DNA of 64,000 nucleotides from Clostridiales bacterium (GCA_004556545.1 SFGO01000005.1:22773-86772); one strand, 5' to 3'; numbered from the stretch's first letter, positions 37,986 to 47,328 are shown. Notes: generated from the letters alone by a model not told the origin. Made by a program: numbers and translations.

Positions 37986-39398
37986 ATGCAGCAAAAGAAA
38001 ACCGGCTGGCTGCAAAGCTGGTTTGGCGTTCAGGACATGACCATAGGCCGTCCCATGGATAGCCTGATTCGTTTTTCGATTCCGCTGCTGATCGGCAATC
38101 TGGCTCAGCAGCTTTACAATACGGTGGATTCCATCGTCGTAGGCCAATACATCGGCGATACGGCGCTGGCCGCCGTGGGAACGGCCGGGCCGATTCTGAA
38201 CCTGCTGCTGGTTTTGTTCATGGGCATTGCGACCGGGGCCAGCATTCTTTCGGCCCAGTATTTCGGTGCCCATGACCGGGAGACGCTCAGCCGGGTGGTG
38301 GGCGCTTCTATCCTGCTGACCCTGATCAGCGGACTTCTGATGTCCGTCGTGGGGTATCTTCTGTCCCCGTGGCTGATGTCGCTGGTTTCTCCGCCTGCGG
38401 ACGTGCTGGAAGGGGCTGTCATTTATCTGCAGATCATCTTCATCGGCATTCTGGGCGGCGCGGCTTACAACATTCTGGCCGGTGTGCTGCGCGGTCTGGG
38501 CGACAGCCTGATGCCGCTGCTCTCGCTGCTGGTGGCCAGCCTTTTGAACATCGTACTGGATATTTTGTTCGTCAGTCAATTTCACATGGGCATTGCAGGC
38601 GTAGCATGGGCCACCATTATCGCGCAGGCGGTTTCCGGCGCCATGTGCCTGATCCGTCTCTGCCGGATGCGGCAGGTGGTGGACGTAAACCGTCAAACGC
38701 TGAAGCCTGACTGGTCCATCATTGCCAGTTTGTGCTCTTTGGGCGTTCCGGCGGGCATTACGCAGGCCATTTTCTCCCTTTCCGCCATCATCGTCCAAAA
38801 TCTGACCAATTCCATGGGCACTTCTGTCATCGCCGCCAGCGTGGCCGTTATGCGCGTGGACGGCTTCGCCATGATGCCGAACTTTACCTTCGGCACCGCC
38901 GCCACCACCTACGTAGGTCAGAACATCGGCGCTCGCCGGGCGGATCGCCTCCGTCAGGGCACAAGGGATCTGATGCTGCTGGCCCTCAGCGTCGCGGCGG
39001 TACTGGTTCTGTGCATTCTTTTGTTCGGGCATAATCTCATCGGCCTGTTTACCTCTACCGAGGACGTGCTGGCGATCGGTCAGCGGGGTCTGCGCTGGCT
39101 TTCCGTAGGCTATCTCTGCTTTGCGGTCAGTCAGGTATTGCAGGGAGAAATGCGCGGCGCGGGCGAAACCATGATTCCCATGTGGATCAGCATCATTTCC
39201 ACCGTCATTCTGCGGATGCCCGCGGCCTACCTGCTGGCTTTCCTGACCCGCTCGGACGTGTGGCCTCACGGCAATCCCGACATGCTCTATGCCTCCCTGC
39301 TGCTGGCCTGGGTCACCAGTATGCTGATGACCATCATCGCCTACCGCGCGGGCTGGTGGCGGCGGAAACTGCCGGAGGAACTGAAGGAGAAAATATAA
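37986..39398 (+). CDS. MATE family efflux transporter
   Basis: 470 residues from the ATG at 37986, placed 7 bases after AGGAGGA; an upstream ATG in frame at 37872 would overlap the promoter. Twelve membrane segments; hallmark stretches are IPLLIGNLAQQLYNTVDSIVVGQYIG and GTAATTYVGQNIGARRADRLRQGT. It is of the DinF/NorM-like subclass common in Clostridia and only distantly related to the MATE protein at 32.7 kb. Confidence 0.93.
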   Translation: MQQKKTGWLQSWFGVQDMTIGRPMDSLIRFSIPLLIGNLAQQLYNTVDSIVVGQYIGDTALAAVGTAGPILNLLLVLFMGIATGASILSAQYFGAHDRETLSRVVGASILLTLISGLLMSVVGYLLSPWLMSLVSPPADVLEGAVIYLQIIFIGILGGAAYNILAGVLRGLGDSLMPLLSLLVASLLNIVLDILFVSQFHMGIAGVAWATIIAQAVSGAMCLIRLCRMRQVVDVNRQTLKPDWSIIASLCSLGVPAGITQAIFSLSAIIVQNLTNSMGTSVIAASVAVMRVDGFAMMPNFTFGTAATTYVGQNIGARRADRLRQGTRDLMLLALSVAAVLVLCILLFGHNLIGLFTSTEDVLAIGQRGLRWLSVGYLCFAVSQVLQGEMRGAGETMIPMWISIISTVILRMPAAYLLAFLTRSDVWPHGNPDMLYASLLLAWVTSMLMTIIAYRAGWWRRKLPEELKEKI

Positions 39399-39443
39399 CT
39401 TTCGGCGTTCAAAAGGAGCTGCTTTGTCTGAATTTTTCTAAAG

Positions 39444-39562
39444 TAATACCGTCCAAATAAGGCGGTGCGATAACGAGCGCATTTTTCGTAAGATATAGCG
39501 TCATAAATCAAAATTTTTGCAAGCAGCAGATGGCGGAAAATGCCCCGTTAGCGCTGCTGCCC
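39444..39562. repeat. Repeat family B, second copy lacking the right end
   Basis: TAATACCG, GGTGCGATAACGA, GCGCATTTTTCGT, AATTTTTGCAAGCAGCAGA, GGCGGAAAA and GTTAGCGC appear in the same order as at 15653-15812. The internal hairpin is absent and the right terminal repeat is not found after GCTGCTGCC. Confidence 0.6.
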
Positions 39563-39583
39563 ATACCCGCCGCAGCGGCCCCC

Positions 39584-39615
39584 CTGCCGGACAGCTCCCC
39601 CACGCTGTCCGGCAG
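39584..39615 (+). terminator. Hairpin downstream of the second MATE gene
   Basis: CTGCCGGACAGC (39584-39595) and GCTGTCCGGCAG (39604-39615) form a perfect 12-bp stem with an 8-base loop, followed by AATGTTTGG. The T-tract is weak, so termination is probable but not certain. Confidence 0.5.
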
Positions 39616-39631
39616 AATGTTTGGTAAAAGA

Positions 39632-39667
39632 AGGGCGTTTCTTCCGGCAAAGCCGTAGGAAACGCCC
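39632..39667 (+). repeat. Left copy of a 36-bp duplicated hairpin flanking repeat A
   Basis: Contains GGGCGTTTC ... GAAACGCCC, a 9-bp stem. Identical at 35 of 36 positions to 39824-39859 on the other side of the repeat A copy, as expected for a target-site duplication. Confidence 0.8.
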
Positions 39668-39668
39668 A

Positions 39669-39823
39669 CAGAGTGTCAAAAAAGTGGAGGTGCAGGAGGC
39701 ACTGCCTCCTGCCGGGGTTATAGGGGCAGAGCCCCTAACCCTTGTGCTGCAGCACATTTCCCGCAAACCAGCGAAGCGCTGTTTGCGGGCAACGACGGCC
39801 AACTTGGTTTTTTCGACAGACTG
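39669..39823 (-). repeat. Intergenic mobile-type repeat, family A, 155-bp copy
   Basis: Lies in the opposite orientation to the other copies. On the minus strand it begins CAGTCTGTCGAAAAAACC and ends TTTTTTGACACTCTG, so the ends are imperfect inverted repeats. It carries the same three hairpins: CCCGCAAAC/GTTTGCGGG, GGGGCT/AGCCCC and AGGAGGCA/TGCCTCCT. Confidence 0.8.
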
Positions 39824-39859
39824 AGGGCGTTTCTTCCGGCAAAGTCGTAGGAAACGCCC
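39824..39859 (+). terminator. Terminator hairpin, right copy of the duplication
   Basis: GGGCGTTTC/GAAACGCCC stem followed by TGTTTTTTAAG, a proper Rho-independent terminator on the plus strand. The left copy at 39632-39667 lost this T-tract because the repeat A copy was inserted there. Confidence 0.7.
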
Positions 39860-39876
39860 TGTTTTTTAAGAAAATA

Positions 39877-39893
39877 CCGTACCAATGGTGCGG
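39877..39893 (-). terminator. Terminator of the fucosidase operon
   Basis: CCGTACC (39877-39883) and GGTGCGG (39887-39893) around AAT, with TATTTTCTT following on the minus strand, just after the fucosidase stop. The sequence resembles the joined ends of repeat family B. Confidence 0.5.
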
Positions 39894-39900
39894 CGTTCTC

Positions 39901-41316
39901 TTAAGCATACACTCCAATAAACCGCAGCGTCGGCGCAGCCCTTGCGTCCAGAATGCGGATACGCATCGCGGCAGTTGTCACGCCCTGAAGCGCCACAATC
40001 CGCTTGTGCCCGATGACCGTTCCCTTTGCCGCCTGCTGCCATGCGCCGTTTACCTCTGCGTCGATGGCGAAACGCTCCACCCGCTGGCTGCACATCATCT
40101 GCTCCATCAGCACCACCCGGCGGATGGTCTGCGGCGCGTCCCAGCGAAGAATCATCTCCGCCGTGCCGTTTTCGGCTGCGGGCAGGTAATACGCATCATC
40201 CGCAGTACGGGCACAGTCAATGTCGTGCCCCGGTGCAGCCGGAGAAGCTGTCAGCCTTGCACCTTCCGCCAGATTCGTGCCGTAGCTGTTGCGAAGATAT
40301 TCGCCAAGCTCCCGCAGCCGGGCCACGTCGTTTGCATGGAACAGCCCTTCCCTTGTGGGCGGAATATTCAGCAGGAACGTGGCGTTGCCGCCTACAGACT
40401 TCTCGTAGATGTCGATCAGCTTTTCCAGCGGACGCACCTGGTCGTTTTCGCTTTCGTGCCAGAACCAGCCGGGCCGGATGGAAGTATTCACCTCCGCCGG
40501 ATACCAGATCAAATCCGTTTCGCTCTGAAGCACAGAACGGCTGCCCAGATCCCTGTCCTGCGCATGGATGGTGCGCTGGCGGAAGGACGTATCATCCGCC
40601 TGTTGGCTGGCGGAGGCCACCTTCTCGGTGTCCGCCGTGCGGCGGGGCACCACGCTCCATTCGGATTCCCGCGTGTCGCCTGCTTCGTTGCCGCACCAAC
40701 GGATATCCGGTCCGCAGACGTGAATGCATGCATTCGGCTGCAAACGGCGGATGGCTGCGTAGTAGCGTTCCCAGTCATAGTACTGTTTCTTGCCGTTGGG
40801 GCCCTCGCCGCACGCGCCGTCAAACCACACAGAAAACACCTCGCCGTACTGGGTCAGCAGCTCGGTCAGCTGAGCCACAAAGTAGTCGTCATACAGTTTT
40901 CCGGTGCCGTAGAGCGGCTGATTTCTGTCCCACGGGGACAGGTACACCCCAAAGCCGATCTTTCCCCGTTGGCAGGCCGCCGCCACCTCGCCCACAATGT
41001 CGCCCTTGCCGCCCTTGTAGGGGCTGGCGGCAATCGTGTGGCCTGTGTATTTGCTGGGCCACAGACAGAAGCCGTCGTGGTGCTTGCAGGTAAGGATAAG
41101 GCCCTTCATCCCGGCGGCTTTTATGCTCTCCACCCACTGATTGGCATCCATGGCCACGGGATTGAATATTGCCGGATTTTCCGTTCCGTCCCCCCACTCC
41201 CTGTCCGTAAAGGTGTTCACCGTAAAATGCACAAAGGCATAGAATTCCATTTCCTGCAAATGCAGCTGACGAGAAGCGGGAATGACTTGAATCAGTCGTT
41301 TGTCCATTTCGCTCAT
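39901..41316 (-). CDS. Alpha-L-fucosidase, GH29
   Basis: 471 residues from the ATG at 41316, which follows AAAGAGG; the longer frame from 41382 lacks a site. The barrel has EFYAFVHFTVNTFTDREWGDG, ILTCKHHDGFCLWPS and the nucleophile aspartate in VFSVWFDGACGEGPNG. A C-terminal discoidin-like domain (about 350-471) follows. No signal peptide is present, so it would act on imported fucosylated oligosaccharides. It is the last gene of the LplBC-type operon, 82 bp after the AraC-type regulator. Confidence 0.9.
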   Translation of the reverse strand: MSEMDKRLIQVIPASRQLHLQEMEFYAFVHFTVNTFTDREWGDGTENPAIFNPVAMDANQWVESIKAAGMKGLILTCKHHDGFCLWPSKYTGHTIAASPYKGGKGDIVGEVAAACQRGKIGFGVYLSPWDRNQPLYGTGKLYDDYFVAQLTELLTQYGEVFSVWFDGACGEGPNGKKQYYDWERYYAAIRRLQPNACIHVCGPDIRWCGNEAGDTRESEWSVVPRRTADTEKVASASQQADDTSFRQRTIHAQDRDLGSRSVLQSETDLIWYPAEVNTSIRPGWFWHESENDQVRPLEKLIDIYEKSVGGNATFLLNIPPTREGLFHANDVARLRELGEYLRNSYGTNLAEGARLTASPAAPGHDIDCARTADDAYYLPAAENGTAEMILRWDAPQTIRRVVLMEQMMCSQRVERFAIDAEVNGAWQQAAKGTVIGHKRIVALQGVTTAAMRIRILDARAAPTLRFIGVYA

Positions 41317-41398
41317 TTTGATACCTCTTTCCTGTTTTGGGGTTCCAGAATAAACCGCACGTGCCATTTTTTCGCTTATCAATGACCCCCAGCCCCCG

Positions 41399-43495
41399 CT
41401 AAAGAAGCGGGGGTCTCGTGCCGTCTGCGCTGCTTGGTGTGCGCTTTTCCCGGTATGCGTTGGGGGTTTCGCCTACCGCCATACGAAAATTCTTGATAAA
41501 ATAGCTCACGCTGCCATATCCGACAGCCTGCGAAATTTCTGCTACCGTCAGCGTTTCTTCTTTCAGCAGCTGCTGGGCCTTTTCGACTCGGCGCTTGTTA
41601 AAATATTCTCTTGGAGAAAGTCCCGTCATTTCCCGGATCGATTCGCGAACCGTTTTGGTCGGGACAGCCAGTTCCAGCGCAATAGCATTGACATCCAGTT
41701 CGCAGTCATCCAAGTGCTCTCCCACATAGCTGACGATCCGAAGCGGAAGAGAACAAGCATCGGATTGATTGGCCGGCTGACGTTGGCAAAGTAGCGTCAG
41801 CCATTCGAGAAAGTCCGTTCTTGAAAAAGCCAGCGTATTTTCGCTGATGAGCCTCGCCCCAAGCGAAAACATTTCGTCACCGGACGAAATCTGCAAGTGA
41901 TTCATCAGCATGAGAATCACTTGGGTGGAAATAAAACGCTGCTGCGATTCCGGAAAGTCCTGACAACGGTGCTGAAGCTCTTGGCAGGATTGCGTGGCGT
42001 CGCCGATGTTTCCGGCAGAAACCGCTTTTAGCAGTTTCTCCGTGACCTGCTGCACCTCATTAAACGGAAGAGCGCAGGCCAGATCATTCAGACTGTCGCG
42101 GATTTCTCCCTCCATCCGCAGCGTGACCTGATCGTTGCAGGCATCGTTTAAGGCCAAAAGGATCTCTTTTCCATTGCCAAGCAGCTTTTCATCATCAGCA
42201 TTCAGAATGACCACGCATTCGTTGGCGGCCGGATAGGGAACGCAGAAAAAACTCAGCCGGTCGTCGGACAGCATTTCGACGGAAAGAAGATAATCCTCTG
42301 AAATTTCCTTGCCGGGGAAGGAAAGAATGAGCGGCTGGAAAAGCCCGCCGGTCAGCCGAATGCCCAGCGTTTCCGCCCTGCCGGAGAGACTGCCGGAAAG
42401 ATTTCCGTTCAGCAGATGCGTGAAAAACTGACGGGTCAGCAAGCTTTGCTTTTGCCGCAATTCCTGCGCCTGCTGACGCAGCATGGTTTCAGACAGGGTG
42501 GAGCGGGTCAGAAGCCGGTCAAGCTCTGCCAGTTCATTGGACGAACGGCCGGAAGAAGGAGCCGGGTGCGCCTGATGCCTGTCCAGCAGCATGCGGATAG
42601 GATGGTAGCTCCGCACGGTCAGCAGGTAACACAGACAGGCCAGCAGGAAAACAGACAGCAGGATAATGATGACATTATATTTTTTCATATTGCGGGTGCA
42701 GTCATATAGCGGGCTCATCTTCACATCCATAATCAGTCGGAAAAGCCCGTTTGCCGAAGAAACCGAAATCAGGCTGTCGCTGCGATATATCCCGCGTGCA
42801 TCCGGTGTAAACGTTAATTGAAGATAGTCGCTGTTGGCATGAAAAAGCGGTGTGGAATCAAAGTAAAGATGAATCGATCCCTCCAATCCCGGTGCATAGA
42901 GGGAAAGCTGTTTTTGCAGCGTGTGACGATGAATGACAAACCCAAAAACGCTGTCCGGTTCTTCCCGATGGCTGGAGTCAATATACAGGGGAACGGCCAG
43001 CAGCAAAAGATTCTGGTTGATGGCATAGACGGACATTTGATCCGTCGTGGAGAGAAACTCCCACAGGCTGCCCGGGTCATCCGCCACCAGAGAGAGCGTA
43101 GCGTAATATTCAAAGGAATTCATGGAACCGGGCTTCCAAATTTTGGACTCGTCCCGGTAAAAAAGAAAGAGCTGCTCTGCCAGAGGCGTATAGTTCGAAA
43201 ATTGACGGAGTGCGTCAACCAGCGCATACTGTTCCGTTACGCCCGCATCCCGGCTTCGGCGCTGAAACACGGACGAACGGGAAACGCGCCCGCCAATGTC
43301 CTGAAACACCTTCGTTTGCTCTTCCAGATAGCTGGCGGCAGTGGAAAGTTCCACAGCGACGGCTTCATTGATGGACTGGTTCAGTCTCTCCATGGAATTG
43401 ACATAGAGCGCCAGGCCAATCACAGCGCCGGCAATCAGCGCAATGCTGAGATAGCTGAGCAGATATTGCCATTTAAGCGAAACCTTCTGCTGCAT
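41399..43495 (-). CDS. Membrane-anchored AraC family regulator
   Basis: 698 residues. TM1 (YLLSYLSIALIAGAVIGLALYV, about 11-32) and TM2 (VIIILLSVFLLACLCYLLTV, about 275-295) enclose an extracellular sensor domain; a cytoplasmic linker then leads to a C-terminal AraC HTH (VNAIALELAVPTKTVRESIREMTG, VAEISQAVGYGSVSYFIKNF in part). There is no kinase or receiver domain, so sensing and DNA binding are in one chain. It lies between the binding protein and the fucosidase, and probably controls its own operon. Confidence 0.9.
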   Translation of the reverse strand: MQQKVSLKWQYLLSYLSIALIAGAVIGLALYVNSMERLNQSINEAVAVELSTAASYLEEQTKVFQDIGGRVSRSSVFQRRSRDAGVTEQYALVDALRQFSNYTPLAEQLFLFYRDESKIWKPGSMNSFEYYATLSLVADDPGSLWEFLSTTDQMSVYAINQNLLLLAVPLYIDSSHREEPDSVFGFVIHRHTLQKQLSLYAPGLEGSIHLYFDSTPLFHANSDYLQLTFTPDARGIYRSDSLISVSSANGLFRLIMDVKMSPLYDCTRNMKKYNVIIILLSVFLLACLCYLLTVRSYHPIRMLLDRHQAHPAPSSGRSSNELAELDRLLTRSTLSETMLRQQAQELRQKQSLLTRQFFTHLLNGNLSGSLSGRAETLGIRLTGGLFQPLILSFPGKEISEDYLLSVEMLSDDRLSFFCVPYPAANECVVILNADDEKLLGNGKEILLALNDACNDQVTLRMEGEIRDSLNDLACALPFNEVQQVTEKLLKAVSAGNIGDATQSCQELQHRCQDFPESQQRFISTQVILMLMNHLQISSGDEMFSLGARLISENTLAFSRTDFLEWLTLLCQRQPANQSDACSLPLRIVSYVGEHLDDCELDVNAIALELAVPTKTVRESIREMTGLSPREYFNKRRVEKAQQLLKEETLTVAEISQAVGYGSVSYFIKNFRMAVGETPNAYREKRTPSSADGTRPPLL

Positions 43496-43602
43496 AAAAA
43501 CACATCCTTTTTGAAAACAGAAGCCCGGAAAAAGGGAAAAGGCAAGGAGGAGAGCCTTTCCCCTTTTAACAGCTTATCAAAAGAAAAAGAAAAGCACAAG
43601 GA

Positions 43603-43629
43603 CCCGGAGCCTCTTTTCGAGACTCCGGG
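43603..43629 (-). other. Stem-loop after the third binding-protein gene
   Basis: CCCGGAG (43603-43609) and CTCCGGG (43623-43629) with inner CTC/GAG pairs, followed on the minus strand by CTTGTGCTTTTCTTTTTC. It is a possible partial terminator before the AraC gene. Confidence 0.65.
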
Positions 43630-43648
43630 CAGAAGCCGGAATGGAAAA

Positions 43649-45364
43649 TCAGTTGTTCTTCTGATAGTTTTCCCAAACCTTCTGATAGATCGCCTGGTAC
43701 TCCTGGAAGCCCATAGCATCCAGTTCGCTCAGGTAGGCGTCGAACTCATCCAGAGAGCGGTCGCCGTTAATGAAACGGGCAGCCTGTTCCTTCACGTAGG
43801 GATCGATAATGGTGGACAGTTCGGTCAGACGATAGGTGTCGTCGGAATCCAGATAGTAAATCACCGGGAAGCCGGATTCCAGAATGCCGGACAGCTTTTC
43901 CAGTCCGGACAGACGGAAGTAGTGATCCGGGAATTCAGGATTCAGCACGGAAGGATCCGCGTCCTCGCCCTCGTGATATACCTTGTGGTAGTACAGGATG
44001 CTGTCAAACATATCAACAGCGCCAAACTTGGGGAAGAACGTCAGGCAGCCCACGGCATAGCCCCAGTTGTTGTCGATGCCCTTGGGGAAGCGGCTGCTGT
44101 CGAAGGGCTTGGAAGCCACGCTATCGGCAGTCGTGACCTTGGTACGGCCCAGATAACCCATCGCTTCTTCACTGCCGTCGACCGGTCCGATCCAGGCAAT
44201 ACGCGCTTCATCGCTGAAGTAGTAGTCCGCGATGCGCATGCACAGTTCGGGATACTTGGTCTGGGCGGACACAGCAAAGTTACCGACCATTTCCGTAGAA
44301 ACGGGCTTGAACCACTGCGCTTCCGGATTGGTTTCGCTGGTCACGGCGCCCAGCGCCTCCCAATCGGTCCAGTTGGTGACGCCGTAGGAGTCCACACGAT
44401 TGGCGGGAACAACGCCGATGTAGCCATTCAGCATTTCGCCGGTGATTTCGGTGCTGTCAAGCAGGAAGAAGTTCTTGGAAATCAAGCCCTCATCATACAG
44501 GGTTTTCATGGTTTCCAGATAGGTCTTGTACAGGGGATGACCGGCGGGGAGCACGGCTTCGCCGTTCAGCAGAGCGGGCAGAGTGCCGTAGCTGCAATTA
44601 TTGTCGCCGGTGTTGGAATCGGTATTGAAACCCAGCGCGTTCAGAATATACCAGCCGGGGTTCTGACTGGGCACCTCATAGCCGCCGCCCAGAGGAATCA
44701 CGTTTTCAGCGCCCACATTGCCGGGATCCTTTTCCTTGAAAGCACGCAGCATATCCACGAATTCGTCCAGGGTCGTCGGCTCCTTCAGGCCGCAGGCGTC
44801 CAGCCACGCTTTATTGAGGCTCATACGATCCAGCGTCGTGCCATCGTCCGATTCGCCCAGCTTGGGCAGCGTGTAGATATGGCCGTCAGGGGTCGTGGAA
44901 GCCAAGCGAGAGTCGGGATGCTCTTCAAAACGCCGCAGAATGTTAGGAGTCAGCGTTTCATCCATGTATTCGTCCAGCTTCAGCAGCTGGCTTTCTTCCT
45001 GACCGTACATATAGATGTTGCTGGTGGTCAGGCCCAGGTTGATCATCAAATCGGGCAGCTCTCCGCTGGCGAACAGCAGGGAAACACGCTCGGTCAGTCC
45101 GGCCGCAGGAATCTGTTCTACTTCCAGATTAACGTTCCAGTACTTTTCGATGAACTTCTTAATCCACAGATCGTCCCATTTGCCGCCAACCGCGTCCTGG
45201 GCGATAGCCACCTTCAGGGTGATCTTTTCGCCGTCGCTGCCTTCCTTGATGATGGGCAGGCAGCTGTCGTAGTTGATGTAGTCGGGGTGGTTGACCTCGG
45301 CAAAGGCGCTGGTCAGAGACAGCAGCATTGCCAGACACAGAAGCAGGGATACCAGTTTCTTCAT
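43649..45364 (-). CDS. Extracellular sugar-binding protein (LplA type)
   Basis: 571 residues, the long binding-protein class that goes with LplB/LplC permeases. Signal peptide MKKLVSLLLCLAMLLSLTSAFA with no lipobox; mature start EVNHPDYINYDSCLPIIKEG. It contains WGYAVGCLTFFPKFG and an aromatic-rich C-terminal half. The operon's fucosidase suggests a fucosylated ligand, which is inference. GGAGGAACC stands before the ATG. Confidence 0.9.
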   Translation of the reverse strand: MKKLVSLLLCLAMLLSLTSAFAEVNHPDYINYDSCLPIIKEGSDGEKITLKVAIAQDAVGGKWDDLWIKKFIEKYWNVNLEVEQIPAAGLTERVSLLFASGELPDLMINLGLTTSNIYMYGQEESQLLKLDEYMDETLTPNILRRFEEHPDSRLASTTPDGHIYTLPKLGESDDGTTLDRMSLNKAWLDACGLKEPTTLDEFVDMLRAFKEKDPGNVGAENVIPLGGGYEVPSQNPGWYILNALGFNTDSNTGDNNCSYGTLPALLNGEAVLPAGHPLYKTYLETMKTLYDEGLISKNFFLLDSTEITGEMLNGYIGVVPANRVDSYGVTNWTDWEALGAVTSETNPEAQWFKPVSTEMVGNFAVSAQTKYPELCMRIADYYFSDEARIAWIGPVDGSEEAMGYLGRTKVTTADSVASKPFDSSRFPKGIDNNWGYAVGCLTFFPKFGAVDMFDSILYYHKVYHEGEDADPSVLNPEFPDHYFRLSGLEKLSGILESGFPVIYYLDSDDTYRLTELSTIIDPYVKEQAARFINGDRSLDEFDAYLSELDAMGFQEYQAIYQKVWENYQKNN

Positions 45365-45438
45365 GAGTGGTTCCTCCTTTTTTATTTTCTCCCGAAATGG
45401 CTTCGGGAAAAATTCGCTTTGCAGGGCCGTAAAAGAGC

Positions 45439-46335
45439 TTAGCCCTTCACGGCGCCGATCATCATGCCCTTGACGAAATATTTCTGCACAAAGGGATAGA
45501 GGATCAGCATGGGGGCGGACGAGATCAAAATCAGAGAGTATTTCATGGTTTCCGCCAGATAAGCCCGGCGGGTCAGCGCATAGACCGCTTCAGGATCCAG
45601 CGTGGGATCGATGGCCGCCGCCGCCATCTGATTCTGAATCAGGATATTTCTCAGAACCAGCTGCAGGGGGAAGAGATCGCTGTTGGAAAGATAAATCATG
45701 GCGTTGAAGTAGTCGTTCCAACGGGCGCTGGCATAAAACAGGCCGATGACTGCCATAATCGGAGTACTCAGGGGCAAGGCAATCTTGAAAAACTGGCCGA
45801 ATTCAGAGCATCCGTCGATTCTGGCAGATTCGTACAGTTCTTCCGGAATGGAGGACTCAAAGTACACCCGGCAAACCACCATATTGTACACGGAGAAAGA
45901 GCCGATCACGATCAGCGAGTAGGATTTGTTCAAAAGTCCAAGGTTCTTCATAATCAGATAGGTGGGCACCAGTCCGCCGGATAAATACATGATCAGCACA
46001 AAGTACCAGCTTAAAACGGAGCGTCCCTTCAGCTGCTTTTTGCTCAGCACATAAGCGGCGGGAACCGTCAGGCATAAGCTCAGAAGCGTACCAAGCAATG
46101 TATAAATCATCGAATTGCGGAAGCCGACCCAGATTTCAGATTGGTTCAGCGCATTCTGATAAGCTTCCGTGGTAAAGCCCTTCGCCACAAAGGTAACGCG
46201 GCCCGCAACCACCTCGGAAGGCTCCGAAAAAGAAGCGATGACGGAAAAGTAAAGGGGATACACGGTTACAATGACGATCAGCGCCATGACGGCCACCAGA
46301 ACGATTTTCAAAATGGTATCGGAATATTTTCTCAT
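45439..46335 (-). CDS. Sugar ABC transporter permease, LplC type
   Basis: 298 residues from the ATG at 46335 (MRKYSDTILK), with AAGGGGTGGTT upstream. Six membrane segments; coupling loop ELYESARIDGCSEFGQFFKIALPLSTP; C-terminus GMMIGAVKG. It overlaps neither neighbour but is 11 bp after the LplB-type gene. Confidence 0.92.
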   Translation of the reverse strand: MRKYSDTILKIVLVAVMALIVIVTVYPLYFSVIASFSEPSEVVAGRVTFVAKGFTTEAYQNALNQSEIWVGFRNSMIYTLLGTLLSLCLTVPAAYVLSKKQLKGRSVLSWYFVLIMYLSGGLVPTYLIMKNLGLLNKSYSLIVIGSFSVYNMVVCRVYFESSIPEELYESARIDGCSEFGQFFKIALPLSTPIMAVIGLFYASARWNDYFNAMIYLSNSDLFPLQLVLRNILIQNQMAAAAIDPTLDPEAVYALTRRAYLAETMKYSLILISSAPMLILYPFVQKYFVKGMMIGAVKG

Positions 46336-46346
46336 AGAACCACCCC

Positions 46347-47276
46347 TTACCAAATGCTGATGCTGGATACGCGCCGGGCTACCCCGTTGACCAGAATCAG
46401 CAGAATAAAATTAACCACCGTATTAAACAGGCCAATCGCTGCGGAGTAGCTGTACTGTGAATTCTTCAGGCCCACCTCGTAGGTGTAGGTGGAAATGATC
46501 TGGGAGCGGGAAAGGTTCAGAGACTTCTGCAGCAGGAAGGTTTTCTCAAACCCGACGGAAAGAATGCTGCCGCAGGCCAGAATCAGCATGATGATGATGG
46601 TAGGCGCAATGCAGGGAATGTTGATATGCCGGATAATATCCATCCGATTGGCGCCATCGATTCGGGCGGCTTCCACCAGATCGGGAGAGACGCTGGACAG
46701 GGCGGAGATATAAATGATGGAATTCCAGCCCAGATTCTGCCATACGCCTGACCAGACGTAAATATCCTCGAAATAGCTGGCGACGTTGATGAACTCCTGC
46801 CGTTCCATTCCCAGCAGGCTCAGCAGGTTGTTGATAACGCCTGAATCCTTGCGCAGGAACAGAAGCACCATGGAGCAGACCACCACCGTGGAAAGGAAGT
46901 GAGGCGCATAGGTAATCATCTGAATCGTCTTTTTCACGCCGGTGTGCTGAATTTCATTCAGCAGCAGCGCAAAAATCACCGCGCAAGGGAAGGTCAGCAG
47001 CGTATACAGGCTGATACGAAGCGTGTTTGTGATAATCAGTCCAAAATTAGGATAGTTGATAAACTGACGGAAGTACTTCAATCCTGCCCAGGAGCTGCCG
47101 AGGATTCCTTTGGAAGGCCGATAATCCTTAAAAGCGATCTGGACGCCGAACAGGGGCAGATAGTTCATCAGAAAAACGTAAATGACGGCCGGCAAAATCA
47201 GCACGTACAGCTGCCATCCATTCTTCAGCCATTTCATGCGGGTGCGCCGTCCGGCGCTGCGGAGATCCGTTTGCAT
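46347..47276 (-). CDS. Sugar ABC transporter permease, LplB type
   Basis: 309 residues from the ATG at 47276 (MQTDLRSAGRRT), chosen because AGGAAGG is 9 bases upstream; the ATG at 47285 abuts that site. It contains YLPLFGVQIAFKDYRPSKGI, the LplB-type loop, and coupling loop DLVEAARIDGANRMDIIRHI. First gene of the operon, behind the divergent promoter described at 47.33-47.47 kb. Confidence 0.92.
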   Translation of the reverse strand: MQTDLRSAGRRTRMKWLKNGWQLYVLILPAVIYVFLMNYLPLFGVQIAFKDYRPSKGILGSSWAGLKYFRQFINYPNFGLIITNTLRISLYTLLTFPCAVIFALLLNEIQHTGVKKTIQMITYAPHFLSTVVVCSMVLLFLRKDSGVINNLLSLLGMERQEFINVASYFEDIYVWSGVWQNLGWNSIIYISALSSVSPDLVEAARIDGANRMDIIRHINIPCIAPTIIIMLILACGSILSVGFEKTFLLQKSLNLSRSQIISTYTYEVGLKNSQYSYSAAIGLFNTVVNFILLILVNGVARRVSSISIW

Positions 47277-47328
47277 TATGTTCATCCTTCCTGCTTTCGC
47301 TGGGGCATGTGAGCCGCCTGATGCATTC

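Noticed and set aside
39632..39859. Direct repeats with a unique spacer, looking like a minimal CRISPR unit
   Set aside because: Only two repeats, the spacer is a dispersed repeat found elsewhere in the window, and no cas gene is present.
39742..41385. 547-codon open frame on the plus strand
   Set aside because: Antisense to the GH29 fucosidase and runs into repeat A; a shadow frame.
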